A DNA stretch of 64,000 bases from Simiduia aestuariiviva. GTDB taxonomy: Bacteria; Pseudomonadota; Gammaproteobacteria; Pseudomonadales; Cellvibrionaceae. The notes beneath the pieces were generated by a model. It had not been told where the DNA came from. It did no database searches and saw only the letters and a program-made list of their open reading frames with translations. The number at the start of each line of letters is the position of its first letter. Positions within the stretch are counted from its first letter, which is position 1. Positions 35,922-45,166 of the stretch are shown here, piece by piece. The translations under genes and the position numbers were made by a program. The stretch lies in NCBI RefSeq assembly GCF_014192475.1, contig NZ_JACHXZ010000004.1:175348-239347 (forward strand). The letters are read 5' to 3'.

Positions 35922-36507
35922 CAACGCGGGCAACAAGCCCGGCGCGGATTACATCGACGCCATTAATCAGGTGTTCGAGCTGTTTCGGCTGAACTACCAC
36001 AATCAATATTTTGCCGCCTTCCCCGACATGGAATCGCTGAGCCTGGCCAAGCGCCTGTGGTTAGAATCCTTGAGTAGTTTTGCGCCAGACGTGATATTGC
36101 GCGGCGCCAAACGCGTCATCCAGCAATCGGATTATTTACCCACGGTGCACAAAATGCTGGTGGCCTGTGAAGGCGACAACCGCAGCCACGGCCTGCCCGA
36201 TGTGCACGCCGCCTACGTGGAGGCCTGCAACGCCCCCTCGCCCAAAGCCGACCAGAACTGGAGCCACCCCGCGGTCTATTTAGCGGGCAAAGCCAGCGAC
36301 TGGTACTTTCTTGCCAACAACACTGAGCGCACCGCCCTCCCCGTGTTTTCAGAGCACTACAAAAACTATTGCGATCAGGTGCGCAAGGGCATCAAGCTGG
36401 CGCTGCCCGATCGCAAGGCGCTGCCCGAACACATCGAGCGGCCACTCAGCAAAGATGAAAACTTGGCGCGCTTAGATGCCTTAAAAAAGCAAATCGGCCT
36501 AGATTGA
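35827..36507 (+). CDS. Replication protein P-like (lambda P family helicase loader)
   Basis: A 226-residue protein resembling phage lambda replication protein P, which binds the replicative helicase DnaB and delivers it to the origin. The core is about 40-125: INQVFELFRLNYHNQYFAAF, KRLWLESLSSF, then GAKRVIQQSDYLPTVHKML. The N-terminal 40 residues look disordered. It overlaps the DnaT-repeat gene by up to 95 bp in another frame. ATG at 35827 or, with AAGG better spaced, ATG at 35833 may be used. There are no phage structural genes around it, so the pair looks resident. Confidence in the family is moderate, because P proteins diverge quickly. Confidence 0.72.
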   Translation: MDMQDSKTLLNQAEHAIAQSASNSQTEAGRSDNAGNKPGADYIDAINQVFELFRLNYHNQYFAAFPDMESLSLAKRLWLESLSSFAPDVILRGAKRVIQQSDYLPTVHKMLVACEGDNRSHGLPDVHAAYVEACNAPSPKADQNWSHPAVYLAGKASDWYFLANNTERTALPVFSEHYKNYCDQVRKGIKLALPDRKALPEHIERPLSKDENLARLDALKKQIGLD

Positions 36508-36548
36508 GCTAAACACCTACCTAACGTTCCGTTTTTTGGAGAAGCACT

Positions 36549-37511
36549 ATGGGTCCATTGGGCCGAGGCAACGGGCTTGCCGCTATTTTCATGGGCTACG
36601 TCGTGGGCGTTGCGGCGCTCGCCTTTTGGTTACAGAGTTCACCGCTGGAGGAGCGACGCGGATTTTTGCGGGAACCGGGGCTTGCGCTAACCGGTGAGGG
36701 AGCGGAAGAGCGCTTGAACGCGGAGGCGGTGCTCGCGGCCATGGCACTTGACCCCGAAGCCACCCAATTTAGTGACTATGCCGATCAGTACCTCAGCCGT
36801 CTGCATTTAGTGGGTAAAGACGGCGCCTTAAAGCGGGAATTGAATAACACCTACGACTACCGGAGCCTGCCCGACTTCGGCGCTATTACCGACATCCCCG
36901 CGCGAAAAAAAGCGTTTTTTGACTACCTGCGGCCCGCAGTCCAATACCAAAATCAGCTGATTCGCGAGCGCCGCTTAATTCTAAAGGGTATTGAAATTTC
37001 GCTGGTTAACGAGCGGCCGCTCACCAAGGCGCAACGGCGCTACATGGCACTGGTGCGCGAGCGCTACAAGGTGGAGGAAGACGCCAGCGATCGCGAAGCC
37101 GTCGACACGCTCATGCGACGGATGGATACCATTCCCGTATCCATGGTGTTGGCACAGGCTGCCATGGAGTCGGCCTGGGGCCAGTCTCGCTTTGCCCGCG
37201 AGGCCAATAATTTATTTGGTCAGTGGTGTTTCAGCGTGGGCTGCGGGGTGGTGCCCCACAGCCGCCCTGAGGGCGAAACCTACGAGGTGGCTAAGTTCGA
37301 CAGCGTTGAAGCCGCCATCGCCGCCTATTTCCAGAATATCAATGCCTTTCACCGCTACAGCAGCATTCGCGAAATCCGCGAGCGCGCGCGCGCCAACAAC
37401 CAGCCCTTGCGCGGTTACGACATGGTGGCGGGTCTCGAAGCCTACTCCACCCGAGGCCAAGCCTACATTGACGAGCTGCGCAAAATGATTCGTTACAACA
37501 AATTGGAGTGA
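36549..37511 (+). CDS. Bax-type glucosaminidase domain protein
   Basis: A 320-residue protein with one N-terminal membrane helix (about 8-27, LAAIFMGYVVGVAALAFWL) and a C-terminal glucosaminidase domain (about 180-315). The putative catalytic glutamate is E207 in AQAAMESAWGQSRFA, followed by NNLFGQWCF. This matches E. coli Bax and the FlgJ-type GH73 family, which cut peptidoglycan glycan strands. The domain would face the periplasm. GGAGAA precedes the ATG. It is 41 bp after the P-like gene but probably unrelated in function. The 52-bp repeat array follows. Confidence 0.88.
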   Translation: MGPLGRGNGLAAIFMGYVVGVAALAFWLQSSPLEERRGFLREPGLALTGEGAEERLNAEAVLAAMALDPEATQFSDYADQYLSRLHLVGKDGALKRELNNTYDYRSLPDFGAITDIPARKKAFFDYLRPAVQYQNQLIRERRLILKGIEISLVNERPLTKAQRRYMALVRERYKVEEDASDREAVDTLMRRMDTIPVSMVLAQAAMESAWGQSRFAREANNLFGQWCFSVGCGVVPHSRPEGETYEVAKFDSVEAAIAAYFQNINAFHRYSSIREIRERARANNQPLRGYDMVAGLEAYSTRGQAYIDELRKMIRYNKLE

Positions 37512-37545
37512 AGACACCGAGCGCTGGGCACAATTGATGGCTCTC

Positions 37546-37742
37546 GGGCGTCCTGCCCTACGCGGCATTCGTACTTCCTGTACATCTCGCCGTTCTTGGG
37601 CGTCCTGCCCTGCGCGGCATTCGTACTTCCTGTACATCTCGCCGCTCTCGGGCGTCCTGCCCTGCGCGGCATTCGTACTTCCTGTACATCTCGCCGCTCT
37701 TGGGCGTCCTGCCCTACGCGGCATTCGTACTTCCTGTACATC
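37546..37742. repeat. 52-bp tandem repeat (3.8 copies)
   Basis: Units start at 37546, 37598, 37650 and 37702, with only a few base differences among them; the last is truncated at 41 bp. Each unit contains GGGCGTCCTGCCC (GGGC/GCCC arms) and GTACTTCCTGTAC (GTAC/GTAC arms), two small inverted repeats with closely similar 5-base loops (GTCCT and TTCCT). Copies abut directly without spacers, so this is not a CRISPR array. Long open frames through it are by-products of the repeat. Confidence 0.93.
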
Positions 37743-37744
37743 AA

Positions 37745-37772
37745 AAAAAACCCGGCGGTTGCCGGGTTTTTT
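37745..37772. terminator. Bidirectional rho-independent terminator
   Basis: AAAAAACCCGGC pairs with GCCGGGTTTTTT over a GGTT loop. It can serve both the csp gene (16 bp after its stop on the minus strand) and the plus strand after the repeat array. Confidence 0.9.
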
Positions 37773-37788
37773 AGAATACACGCTAGGC

Positions 37789-37998
37789 TTAGCCGGGCGT
37801 TACATTCTCTGCCTGAGGACCCTTCTGGCCCTGAGTGATTTCGAAAGTCACAGCTTGACCTTCTACCAGTGTCTTGCGGCCGTTACCATTGATGGCGCGA
37901 AAGTGTACAAACACGTCCGGACCTGATTCCTGCTGCAAAAAACCGTAACCTTTTTCGTCGTTAAACCACTTAACAACGCCATTGTGCAAATTAGACAT
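37789..37998 (-). CDS. CspA-type cold-shock protein
   Basis: A 69-residue single cold-shock domain that binds single-stranded RNA and DNA as a chaperone. [12 protein letters not shown] contains RNP1, and VFVHFRAI contains RNP2. The length and ending ([11 protein letters not shown]) are typical. GAGG precedes the ATG. About 190 bp lie between this gene and the deacetylase stop and probably hold a long 5' leader, common for csp genes; no specific thermosensor structure was identified. Confidence 0.96.
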   Translation of the reverse strand: MSNLHNGVVKWFNDEKGYGFLQQESGPDVFVHFRAINGNGRKTLVEGQAVTFEITQGQKGPQAENVTPG

Positions 37999-38188
37999 TT
38001 AAGACCTCGTCTTACAAATAAACTGTGCCAGTTCCCTTGGCGATTTCCAAACTTATCCATCTAGCAGCGCAGAGCAAGGCAAAATGTCTTTCGGCTGAGC
38101 AGCAAAACGGTAAAGCATAACCATTCTAGGTGGGTCTTGACGGGAGTACAAGGCCGCTTTACCCAGCCAATTTGTGAGTGCGCCTCGC

Positions 38189-39301
38189 CTATGGCTCACG
38201 TGGCCAATGGCCATCGTCCGTGGGGCGTAGAAAGGCCTGTGAAAACCAATAGAATCGCCCACGTTCGCCACTGGGCGCTGTGCAATTATAGCGACTGCGC
38301 CCAGCTGGAAGCGGGCGCTTGGCTTGAAACGTGCGCTCGGCCCCCGCTCCATCGAGCACCTCGGCCAGCCCCTGCCCACTCACATAGCAATTCACCGTTT
38401 GCGCCAATCTTTCCTTGTTAAAGGTCAGTGACAATTGCGGCTGGCGCACGCCCAAAGGCAATACGCCATCTGCCAAGGAATGACCCGCCTCATCGGCCAA
38501 CTCAACGCCTGCCAGCGGCAGTGGCAACGCCTGCAGCTTTTGCGCGAAATCGTCAATTTTCACATAGCGCCCCCCAAAGGGAAAACGCGGCAGCACCGGT
38601 AGATCGCGCAGCGCCGCTGCGCCCGACTGTTGACCGAAAGCAAGCCAACCCCATGTCTGCATTAAATTCACGAGTGAAGCGTCATATTCGCCATAGGGGA
38701 AGGCCAGCACGGGCCAGGTTTGCTTCAACTCCTCCTTTAAGCGCGCCTGCGCACTGAGTAGATCCGATTTCACGTGCGCCGCCCACTGCGCGGGGCCCAC
38801 GTCAGTTGGCCGTCGCACCAAATGCGTGTGCTGGTGCCCGTGATTCGCCACCGCCGCCCCTTCGCGCGCCAACTGTCGCAACTGATCCCAGCTCATGACG
38901 TGTCGCTGTCCGTGGTCAACGGCCTCTGTGCTGGCGAAGATCACGTAGGGCCAACCGTTCGCCTTGAGGATCGGGTGCGCCACCTCCAAGACCGACACAT
39001 AGGCATCGTCAAAGGTGATCAATACCGTTCGATCCGGCAGCGGCTGGCGCGCCTGCACCAACGCCAATAACTCGGGTAACCCTATGACCCGAAAACCACT
39101 GGCCTTTAAGTGCGCCATGTGGTCTGCGAAATTCGTTGGTGAAATACTGGTGGCGGAGGGGGTGTCGTCGCTCACGTGGTGATACTGCAGCACCACCAGT
39201 GCACTGGCGCTCGGTGCCCACAATAGACTGGCAGCCAGGGCCAGCATAGCCATCAATCGGTGCATGCCTAGGTATAGCGAATTCAAATAACCACTATGCA
39301 T
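38189..39301 (-). CDS. Secreted polysaccharide deacetylase family protein
   Basis: A 370-residue exported protein with a signal peptide ending near ASA/LV (core LMAMLALAASLLWA). The NodB-type deacetylase domain (about 40-230) has LITFDDAY, where the paired aspartates are the catalytic base and metal ligand, and NHGHQHTHL with the metal-binding histidines. FPYGEYD is a further conserved block. The remaining 130 residues are a beta-rich extension of unknown fold. Enzymes of this family remove acetyl groups from glycans such as PNAG or peptidoglycan. ATG at 39301 is chosen because AGGAG lies 11 bases upstream; the open frame continues 55 codons further. It is divergent from aceK. Confidence 0.87.
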   Translation of the reverse strand: MHSGYLNSLYLGMHRLMAMLALAASLLWAPSASALVVLQYHHVSDDTPSATSISPTNFADHMAHLKASGFRVIGLPELLALVQARQPLPDRTVLITFDDAYVSVLEVAHPILKANGWPYVIFASTEAVDHGQRHVMSWDQLRQLAREGAAVANHGHQHTHLVRRPTDVGPAQWAAHVKSDLLSAQARLKEELKQTWPVLAFPYGEYDASLVNLMQTWGWLAFGQQSGAAALRDLPVLPRFPFGGRYVKIDDFAQKLQALPLPLAGVELADEAGHSLADGVLPLGVRQPQLSLTFNKERLAQTVNCYVSGQGLAEVLDGAGAERTFQAKRPLPAGRSRYNCTAPSGERGRFYWFSQAFLRPTDDGHWPREP

Positions 39302-39380
39302 CAAAACATCGCTCCTGTTTATGTAGGGCCTGCATTTAGCCCGTATACTTGGGCGGTCATTCTGCAGCGAGGACATTGCC

Positions 39381-41150
39381 ATGTCCAACGTTCCGCATCC
39401 GGCGAACAGCACCTCGAACGCACTGCTTACCCCCAGTGCAAAACGCATAGCAAAAACCATACTCAATGGTTTTGATGCCTATTTTGCCGACTTCCAAAAT
39501 ATCACACTGGGTGCGAAAGCTCGTTTTGAAACCTGTAACTGGCTGGCTGTACAAGAGGCGCATATCGCGCGCATCGAGTTGTATAAGCGCAAAGTGATGC
39601 AGGTGTGTTCATTGGTTAAGGGCGTTACCAGCAAAAATGTTTTAGCGCTCGACATCTGGCAACAGGCGCGGCAAGCCTATGCATTACTAGTCACCAATCA
39701 TCGCAACTATGAAATTGCTGAAACTTTCTTCAATTCAGTTTTCTGCAATCTATTCAACCACCAACAAATTCACGATCGCTATCTCTTTGTCAAACCCTCG
39801 AAGCAAGAGGACAACAAACAGCTGCGAGAATACGCCATTTATTTCAGCTATAGCGCTGAATTCGGGCTGACCAATGTAATAAATCGCATCTTCGATGATT
39901 TCGAATTCTCTGTGCCCTGGGAGGACCGAGCCCGAGATGTACGGCGCATGGTCGACGCCATTGAACAAGCGACTCTTGCCCTCCAGGACCTGCCTACCAA
40001 CGACATGCGCATCGATGTCCTGGAGTCCATTTTCTACCGCAACAAGGGCGCCTACTTGGTCGCACGCGCGGTGATTGGCGACATCATCATTCCGGTTATT
40101 GTCCCGTTTCAACACAATGAGCAGGGCGGAATTTATGCTGACGCTATTCTACTCGATGGCGACAGCGCCAGCCGTGTTTTTAGCTTCACGCGCTCCTATT
40201 TCATGGTGGACACCCCCATCCCCTCCCGCTTCGTTAAATTTTTGCGCTCCATCATGCCCCGCAAAGATGTATCTGAGCTTTACAACGCCATTGGTCTAAA
40301 CAAACACGGCAAAACAGAATTTTACCGCCACGTGATTCAACACATGAAACGCAGTGATGACCAGTTCGTTATTGCACCGGGCATCAAGGGCATGGTCATG
40401 AGCGTATTTACGCTGCCCTCATACGACGTGGTGTTTAAAATTATTAAAGACCGCTTCGACCCGCCAAAGAAAGTAACCGAGGTCATAGTCAAAGAAAAAT
40501 ACAAGCTCGTTTCGCGGTCCGATCGCGCAGGGCGCATGGCAGACACTCAGGAGTACACCAACTTTATTTTTTACCGAAATCGATTTAGCACTGAGCTACT
40601 GGATGAACTGCAAAAAGTGGCGCCCTCTAAACTCATCATCACCGACAAACTCATCATCATTAAACATCTCTACACCGAGCGTCGCATGGTGCCGCTGAAT
40701 ATCTATTTAGCTAAAGCCACAGACGCCCAAATAGAAGATGTTATGGATGAGTATGGCAACGCCATCAAGCAACTTGCCGCCGCCAATATATTTACTGGCG
40801 ACATGTTGCTTAAGAATTTTGGTGTCACTCGGCACGGGCGCGTGGTGTTTTACGATTATGACGAAATATGTTTAATCACAGAGTGTGTATTTCGAAAAAT
40901 CCCCGCCGCTCAAAATGAAATCGACGAAATGTCCGATCGCCCCTGGTATACCGTAGGTGAATTTGACATTTTTCCCGAGGAGTTTCGACTGTTTTTCAGC
41001 GGCAACTCAACCGCACGCAAGGCCTTCGAAAAGCGGCACGCTGATTTATACGATTATCGATACTGGCAAACTATTCAGGATGAACTCAGGGCGGGGAAAA
41101 TTAACGACACCTTTCCGTATCGTCGGCACCAGCGTTTTGCGCGGACCTAA
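39381..41150 (+). CDS. aceK: Isocitrate dehydrogenase kinase/phosphatase
   Basis: A 589-residue bifunctional enzyme that phosphorylates and dephosphorylates isocitrate dehydrogenase, controlling flow between the TCA cycle and the glyoxylate bypass. The regulatory N-terminal half and kinase C-terminal half are both complete. The nucleotide-binding segment APGIKGMVMSVFTLPSYD and the kinase core VFYDYDEICL are visible. GAGGA precedes the ATG. Unlike in E. coli, aceB and aceA are not adjacent; the neighbours are a divergent deacetylase and a convergent PilZ gene. Confidence 0.97.
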   Translation: MSNVPHPANSTSNALLTPSAKRIAKTILNGFDAYFADFQNITLGAKARFETCNWLAVQEAHIARIELYKRKVMQVCSLVKGVTSKNVLALDIWQQARQAYALLVTNHRNYEIAETFFNSVFCNLFNHQQIHDRYLFVKPSKQEDNKQLREYAIYFSYSAEFGLTNVINRIFDDFEFSVPWEDRARDVRRMVDAIEQATLALQDLPTNDMRIDVLESIFYRNKGAYLVARAVIGDIIIPVIVPFQHNEQGGIYADAILLDGDSASRVFSFTRSYFMVDTPIPSRFVKFLRSIMPRKDVSELYNAIGLNKHGKTEFYRHVIQHMKRSDDQFVIAPGIKGMVMSVFTLPSYDVVFKIIKDRFDPPKKVTEVIVKEKYKLVSRSDRAGRMADTQEYTNFIFYRNRFSTELLDELQKVAPSKLIITDKLIIIKHLYTERRMVPLNIYLAKATDAQIEDVMDEYGNAIKQLAAANIFTGDMLLKNFGVTRHGRVVFYDYDEICLITECVFRKIPAAQNEIDEMSDRPWYTVGEFDIFPEEFRLFFSGNSTARKAFEKRHADLYDYRYWQTIQDELRAGKINDTFPYRRHQRFART

Positions 41151-41193
41151 TAAATTGGCGCTGGTAGATTATGGCGGAAACCTGCGCTAGCAG

Positions 41194-41457
41194 CTAAGTA
41201 CAAAACTTGAGCCCCAAACCACCCTCTTCTATGCGCACGATAATCATATCGACCACCGGTGCATCCACCAACATGCCCTGAACCTGTCCGCGCACTTCCG
41301 TGCCCACAGGGGGCATCACCTCGGGATTGGCGACGATAAATATGCCGCCATCAGAAATGTCGCGCGTTTGGGCCAACACTTCACCGCAACTCGCGTGCTG
41401 TATCAATACGCGACACCGCACGGGAATTCGAGGGTAGCGGCGATTATCTGTGCTCAT
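41194..41457 (-). CDS. PilZ domain protein
   Basis: An 87-residue single PilZ domain, the classic c-di-GMP receptor. The RxxxR motif is RRYPR (residues 6-10) and the second motif is DISDGGIFI, close to the DxSxxG consensus. Both c-di-GMP binding signatures are therefore present. GGAG precedes the ATG. It lies 35 bp downstream of the Sm-like membrane protein gene on the same strand and may be co-transcribed. The output target is unknown. Confidence 0.9.
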   Translation of the reverse strand: MSTDNRRYPRIPVRCRVLIQHASCGEVLAQTRDISDGGIFIVANPEVMPPVGTEVRGQVQGMLVDAPVVDMIIVRIEEGGLGLKFCT

Positions 41458-41492
41458 TCAAGGCTCCAAACATGACCACCGATTGACGGTGG

Positions 41493-42668
41493 TTACGGCT
41501 GCAGCAGAATGCGATCCAAACGGCTGCGATAATAAGTTATTGAAAAACGGTTAGTACCATCTTTCACAACCTCAAGTACCAACTCCGATTCCCCCACCTT
41601 AAGCAACTGGCCCTGTACTTCTTTGGCGCCGGTCACAATGACCACGGTGCGACCTATGTGCTCGCGGGCCTCATCAAAGCTGATTTCTACTGGAGCTGGC
41701 GGCGGCGCGGCGCGTTTAGGCTGCAATGGCGCAGTGCGCGTTACCCGCTGTTTTGGCTCCACTCTATTAAATATAGGCGAAACTGCCGTACCTGCTAGTT
41801 CTAGCTCCAGACGATCCACGAGCATGGCCTCTATAACCTCGAGACTAGGAACTTCATTGAGATTAACACCCAACACCCAGCGCGCCTTGAGCCGGCCAGA
41901 TCGGAGCAAATAGTTTTCATAGGCGCTGCGGGCAGCTTCGGTCATGCTGAGGCCCTGATAATTTAACGAGTTCTCAATGGCGGCCACGTGCTGCGTTACT
42001 AATGCCTCGGGCGACAGCTCATGGTGCTTGGCACAAAAGGTTCGCCAAGCATCAATGCTGCGCACGTCGTGGTAGTTAATGCGCACCATGTCCAGCGTGC
42101 CAGCAGTGCGCAAATTTGGCGCCACATTGCCCAATCGCAAGTGGGTATTCAGGGAGTAGGCATCGGGTACCTGCACATCCAAGTCCAGTGTTAAATCGCG
42201 ATTTTCAGCGGAGTAGTCGTAGGTGAATACCAGATTGCTTTCTTGATTGAGGCCCAGCATCCAGTCGGCGGGTTGATGGGCGGGGTCCATGCAATTGACG
42301 TCCCGCTCGAAGGTTTCTACTAGGTTGCCAAAATTGGCTGTGACGCCGGTTACGCGAACCTGCATGCGCTCTGGTGGCTCGCCGCCCAGCCGACGCTGAA
42401 ACAGCTCTGGCAGCGACTGAAGATCGACCTCAATCTGCTGAATAAAGGCATTGAAACCGTCCTCATCATTGCTATTGAGCGTTATGCGCTTGACCACCAC
42501 CGTGCCGTCGAAGCCCACATCCAACCGATCGTAGTTGACATAAACTACCGAGCGCACACTGGCGATTGCGTCATCGACGCTATTTCGAATTTCCCATTGC
42601 AGCAACCAGCGGCCCGCTAACAACAGCGCTACTAGCACTAACAATAGTTTGAACAGTGTCTTGCCCAT
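41493..42668 (-). CDS. Membrane-anchored protein with Sm-like C-terminal domain, unknown function
   Basis: A 391-residue protein not recognised as a named family. An N-terminal helix (about 4-21, LFKLLLVLVALLLAGRWLL) anchors it, with the bulk likely periplasmic. Residues 30-320 are mixed alpha/beta with a repeated style of LxxLDxxV beta strands. A proline-rich linker (PKRAAPPPAPVE) leads to the last 65 residues (GRTVVIVTGAKEVQGQLLKV and following), whose five-strand hydrophobic pattern resembles an Sm/Hfq-like barrel. The ATG at 42668 is favoured by GAGG upstream; the frame extends to a GTG at 42722. It is followed by a PilZ gene. Confidence 0.7.
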   Translation of the reverse strand: MGKTLFKLLLVLVALLLAGRWLLQWEIRNSVDDAIASVRSVVYVNYDRLDVGFDGTVVVKRITLNSNDEDGFNAFIQQIEVDLQSLPELFQRRLGGEPPERMQVRVTGVTANFGNLVETFERDVNCMDPAHQPADWMLGLNQESNLVFTYDYSAENRDLTLDLDVQVPDAYSLNTHLRLGNVAPNLRTAGTLDMVRINYHDVRSIDAWRTFCAKHHELSPEALVTQHVAAIENSLNYQGLSMTEAARSAYENYLLRSGRLKARWVLGVNLNEVPSLEVIEAMLVDRLELELAGTAVSPIFNRVEPKQRVTRTAPLQPKRAAPPPAPVEISFDEAREHIGRTVVIVTGAKEVQGQLLKVGESELVLEVVKDGTNRFSITYYRSRLDRILLQP

Positions 42669-42767
42669 GCGGCACCTCATCTCATCCTTGTAAACCACCG
42701 GCGGTGGTGGGGCCGCATTCACGACCCGATATCTGGCCCAGTCTAGCGCATTCGCGCCGCTAGCCCA

Positions 42768-45023
42768 CTAGCCCTTGCGCGCAACTGCGACGCTGTCAAC
42801 TTTTTGAAAGCCCCGCGGCAGCTTATTGCCCCGCCGTCCGCGCTCACCTCGATAGTGCTCAAGATCACTGGCTTTAAGTGTCAAATGGCGCTTGCCCGAA
42901 TAGACCGTCAACTCGTCTCCTGCGCCCAACACGGCGAGTGCCAACAGAAATTCTTCGCGCGCCTGCAGGCGCGCCGAAGGAATATTCATGATTTTATTGC
43001 CCTTACCGCGTGCCAATTCGGGCAATTCGGTCAATGGAAACACCAGCAAACGCCCTTCGTTGCTGACCGCGGCCAAAAGCGCCGTGGAGGGCTCAGATAC
43101 CGCACAGGGCGGCATAATCTGCGCGCCTTTGGGCAGCGTCACCAAGGCTTTACCCGCGCGATTTTTGGAGGCCAAATCGGCCAGCTTAGCGACGAAGCCG
43201 TAGCCGGCATCGGAAGCTAGCAGCACTCGCTCATCATCCGCCCCCATTAAAGCGCCCTCAAAGGTGGCGCCACTGGGCGGATTCAAGCTGCCGGTAATGG
43301 GCTCCCCTTGCCCGCGCGCTGACGGTAAATTGTGACTGGCCAGTGAATAACTTCGGCCCGTGGAATCCAGCAACAACACCGGCTGGTTGCTCTTACCGCG
43401 CACCGCCAGCTTAAAGCCGTCTCCGGCTTTGTAATTGAGCGCCGCGGGATCGATATCGTGGCCTTTGGCCGCACGAATCCAACCCTTCTCGGAGATCACC
43501 ACCGTGATGGGGTCGGCCGACATCAATTCCGTTTCACTAAAGGCTTTGGCCTCTTCGCGCGCGACGATGGGCGAACGGCGGTCATCGCCATGCTGCTCCA
43601 TTACCGCTAATAACTCTTTCTTTACCAGCGTCTTCAAACGCACCGCCGAGCCCAGTGTTTTTTCAAGATCGGCCCGCTCTTTTTCGAGCGCCTCCTGCTC
43701 TTGAAGAATCTTCATTTCTTCCAAGCGCGCCAATTGGCGCAATTTGGTTTCTAAAATGTATTCCGCCTGCGCCTCGTTTAAATTGAAGCGCGCCATCAAC
43801 ACGGGCTTGGGTTCGTCCTCTGTGCGAATAATGTGAATCACTTCATCCACATTTAAAAAGACAATCATCAACGCCGCCAAGCGATCTAATCGCTCATTGA
43901 CCTTCTCCAGTCGGTGCTGAAGCCGTTTGCGGGTGGTGACAAGACGGAAGCTCAACCACTCACTCAGCAGCGTATCGAGCGCTTTGACGGCGGGGCGGCC
44001 ATCGATGCCGATCATGTTCATGTTGACGCGATAAGTGCGCTCTAAGTCCGTTGTGGCGAACAAATGCTGCATCATCTGCGCCAGATCCACGCGGTTTGAA
44101 CGCGGGACAATGACTAAACGCGTGGGGTTTTCATGATCCGACTCATCGCGCAGATCGGCCACCATGGGCAGCTTTTTGGCCACCATTTGTGCAGCGATTT
44201 GCTCGAGCACCTTGGCCCCGCTCACTTGGTGTGGCAGTGCAGTTACCACCACGTCGCCATCCTCTTCAATCCACACGGCACGCATCCGTAGACTGCCGCG
44301 GCCGGTTTCGTACATCTTGATAATGTCGTCGCGGGGCGTGATGATCTCCGCCTCAGTGGGCATGTCAGGGCCGTGAATAAATTCTGCCAACTCGGTGACA
44401 CTGGCCTTGGGATGGTCGATCAAATGAACACAGGCCCCCACCACCTCGCGCAAATTGTGCGGCGGAATATCGGTGGCCATGCCCACGGCAATGCCCGTGG
44501 TGCCATTTAAGAGCACGTGCGGCACTTGCGCTGGCAGCACCGCCGGCTCGTTTAACGTGCCATCGAAGTTGGGCAGCCAATCCACGGTGCCCTGCCCCAA
44601 TTCCGATAGCAACACCTCGCTAAACTTGGTCAGGCGCGACTCCGTGTATCGCATGGCGGCGAAGGATTTGGGATCGTCGGGCGAGCCCCAGTTCCCCTGG
44701 CCGTCCACCAGTGGGTAGCGATAGGAGAACGGCTGGGCCATCAGCACCATGGCCTCATAGGCGGCTGAATCCCCATGCGGGTGAAACTTACCGATCACAT
44801 CGCCCACGGTGCGCGCCGACTTCTTAAATTTTGCGCTCGCCTTTAATCCCAGTTCGCTCATGGCATAGATAATGCGGCGCTGAACCGGCTTTAGCCCGTC
44901 ACCCACGTGGGGCAGCGCGCGGTCCAAAATGACGTACATGGAGTAGTCCAAGTAGGCCTTTTCGGTAAATTCTTTAAGGGCGAGGCGTTCATCCGCTGGC
45001 ATGGCGGTGATCAGATCAGACAT
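42768..45023 (-). CDS. parC: DNA topoisomerase IV subunit A
   Basis: The 751-residue breakage-reunion subunit of topoisomerase IV, which unlinks daughter chromosomes. The active-site tyrosine is Y126 in AAMRYTESR. The quinolone-resistance region reads [10 protein letters not shown] with S86 and E90 unchanged, that is, the susceptible form. [11 protein letters not shown] and the C-terminal beta-pinwheel repeats are present; the length near 750 separates it from gyrA (about 870). AGGAAG precedes the ATG. parE is not in the window. Confidence 0.97.
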   Translation of the reverse strand: MSDLITAMPADERLALKEFTEKAYLDYSMYVILDRALPHVGDGLKPVQRRIIYAMSELGLKASAKFKKSARTVGDVIGKFHPHGDSAAYEAMVLMAQPFSYRYPLVDGQGNWGSPDDPKSFAAMRYTESRLTKFSEVLLSELGQGTVDWLPNFDGTLNEPAVLPAQVPHVLLNGTTGIAVGMATDIPPHNLREVVGACVHLIDHPKASVTELAEFIHGPDMPTEAEIITPRDDIIKMYETGRGSLRMRAVWIEEDGDVVVTALPHQVSGAKVLEQIAAQMVAKKLPMVADLRDESDHENPTRLVIVPRSNRVDLAQMMQHLFATTDLERTYRVNMNMIGIDGRPAVKALDTLLSEWLSFRLVTTRKRLQHRLEKVNERLDRLAALMIVFLNVDEVIHIIRTEDEPKPVLMARFNLNEAQAEYILETKLRQLARLEEMKILQEQEALEKERADLEKTLGSAVRLKTLVKKELLAVMEQHGDDRRSPIVAREEAKAFSETELMSADPITVVISEKGWIRAAKGHDIDPAALNYKAGDGFKLAVRGKSNQPVLLLDSTGRSYSLASHNLPSARGQGEPITGSLNPPSGATFEGALMGADDERVLLASDAGYGFVAKLADLASKNRAGKALVTLPKGAQIMPPCAVSEPSTALLAAVSNEGRLLVFPLTELPELARGKGNKIMNIPSARLQAREEFLLALAVLGAGDELTVYSGKRHLTLKASDLEHYRGERGRRGNKLPRGFQKVDSVAVARKG

Positions 45024-45166
45024 GCTACTTCCTGCAATTCAATATTCGGCGCGGGCAATCCCGTGCGAGTGCCATGGCTTATACCAAAATCGAGCCTGCG
45101 CTGCCACTGCCCAAACGGCTTCAGCACAGCTAGAATGAAAGTCTGAGTCATACGGTAGGGGCGGGA

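Noticed and set aside
37546-37742. Possible CRISPR array
   Set aside because: The 52-bp units abut directly and no unique spacers separate them; there are no cas genes.
37212-37926. Long open frames across the 52-bp repeat on both strands
   Set aside because: They arise because the repeat unit is free of stops in some frames. They overlap the Bax-type, terminator and csp regions and have no ribosome binding site.
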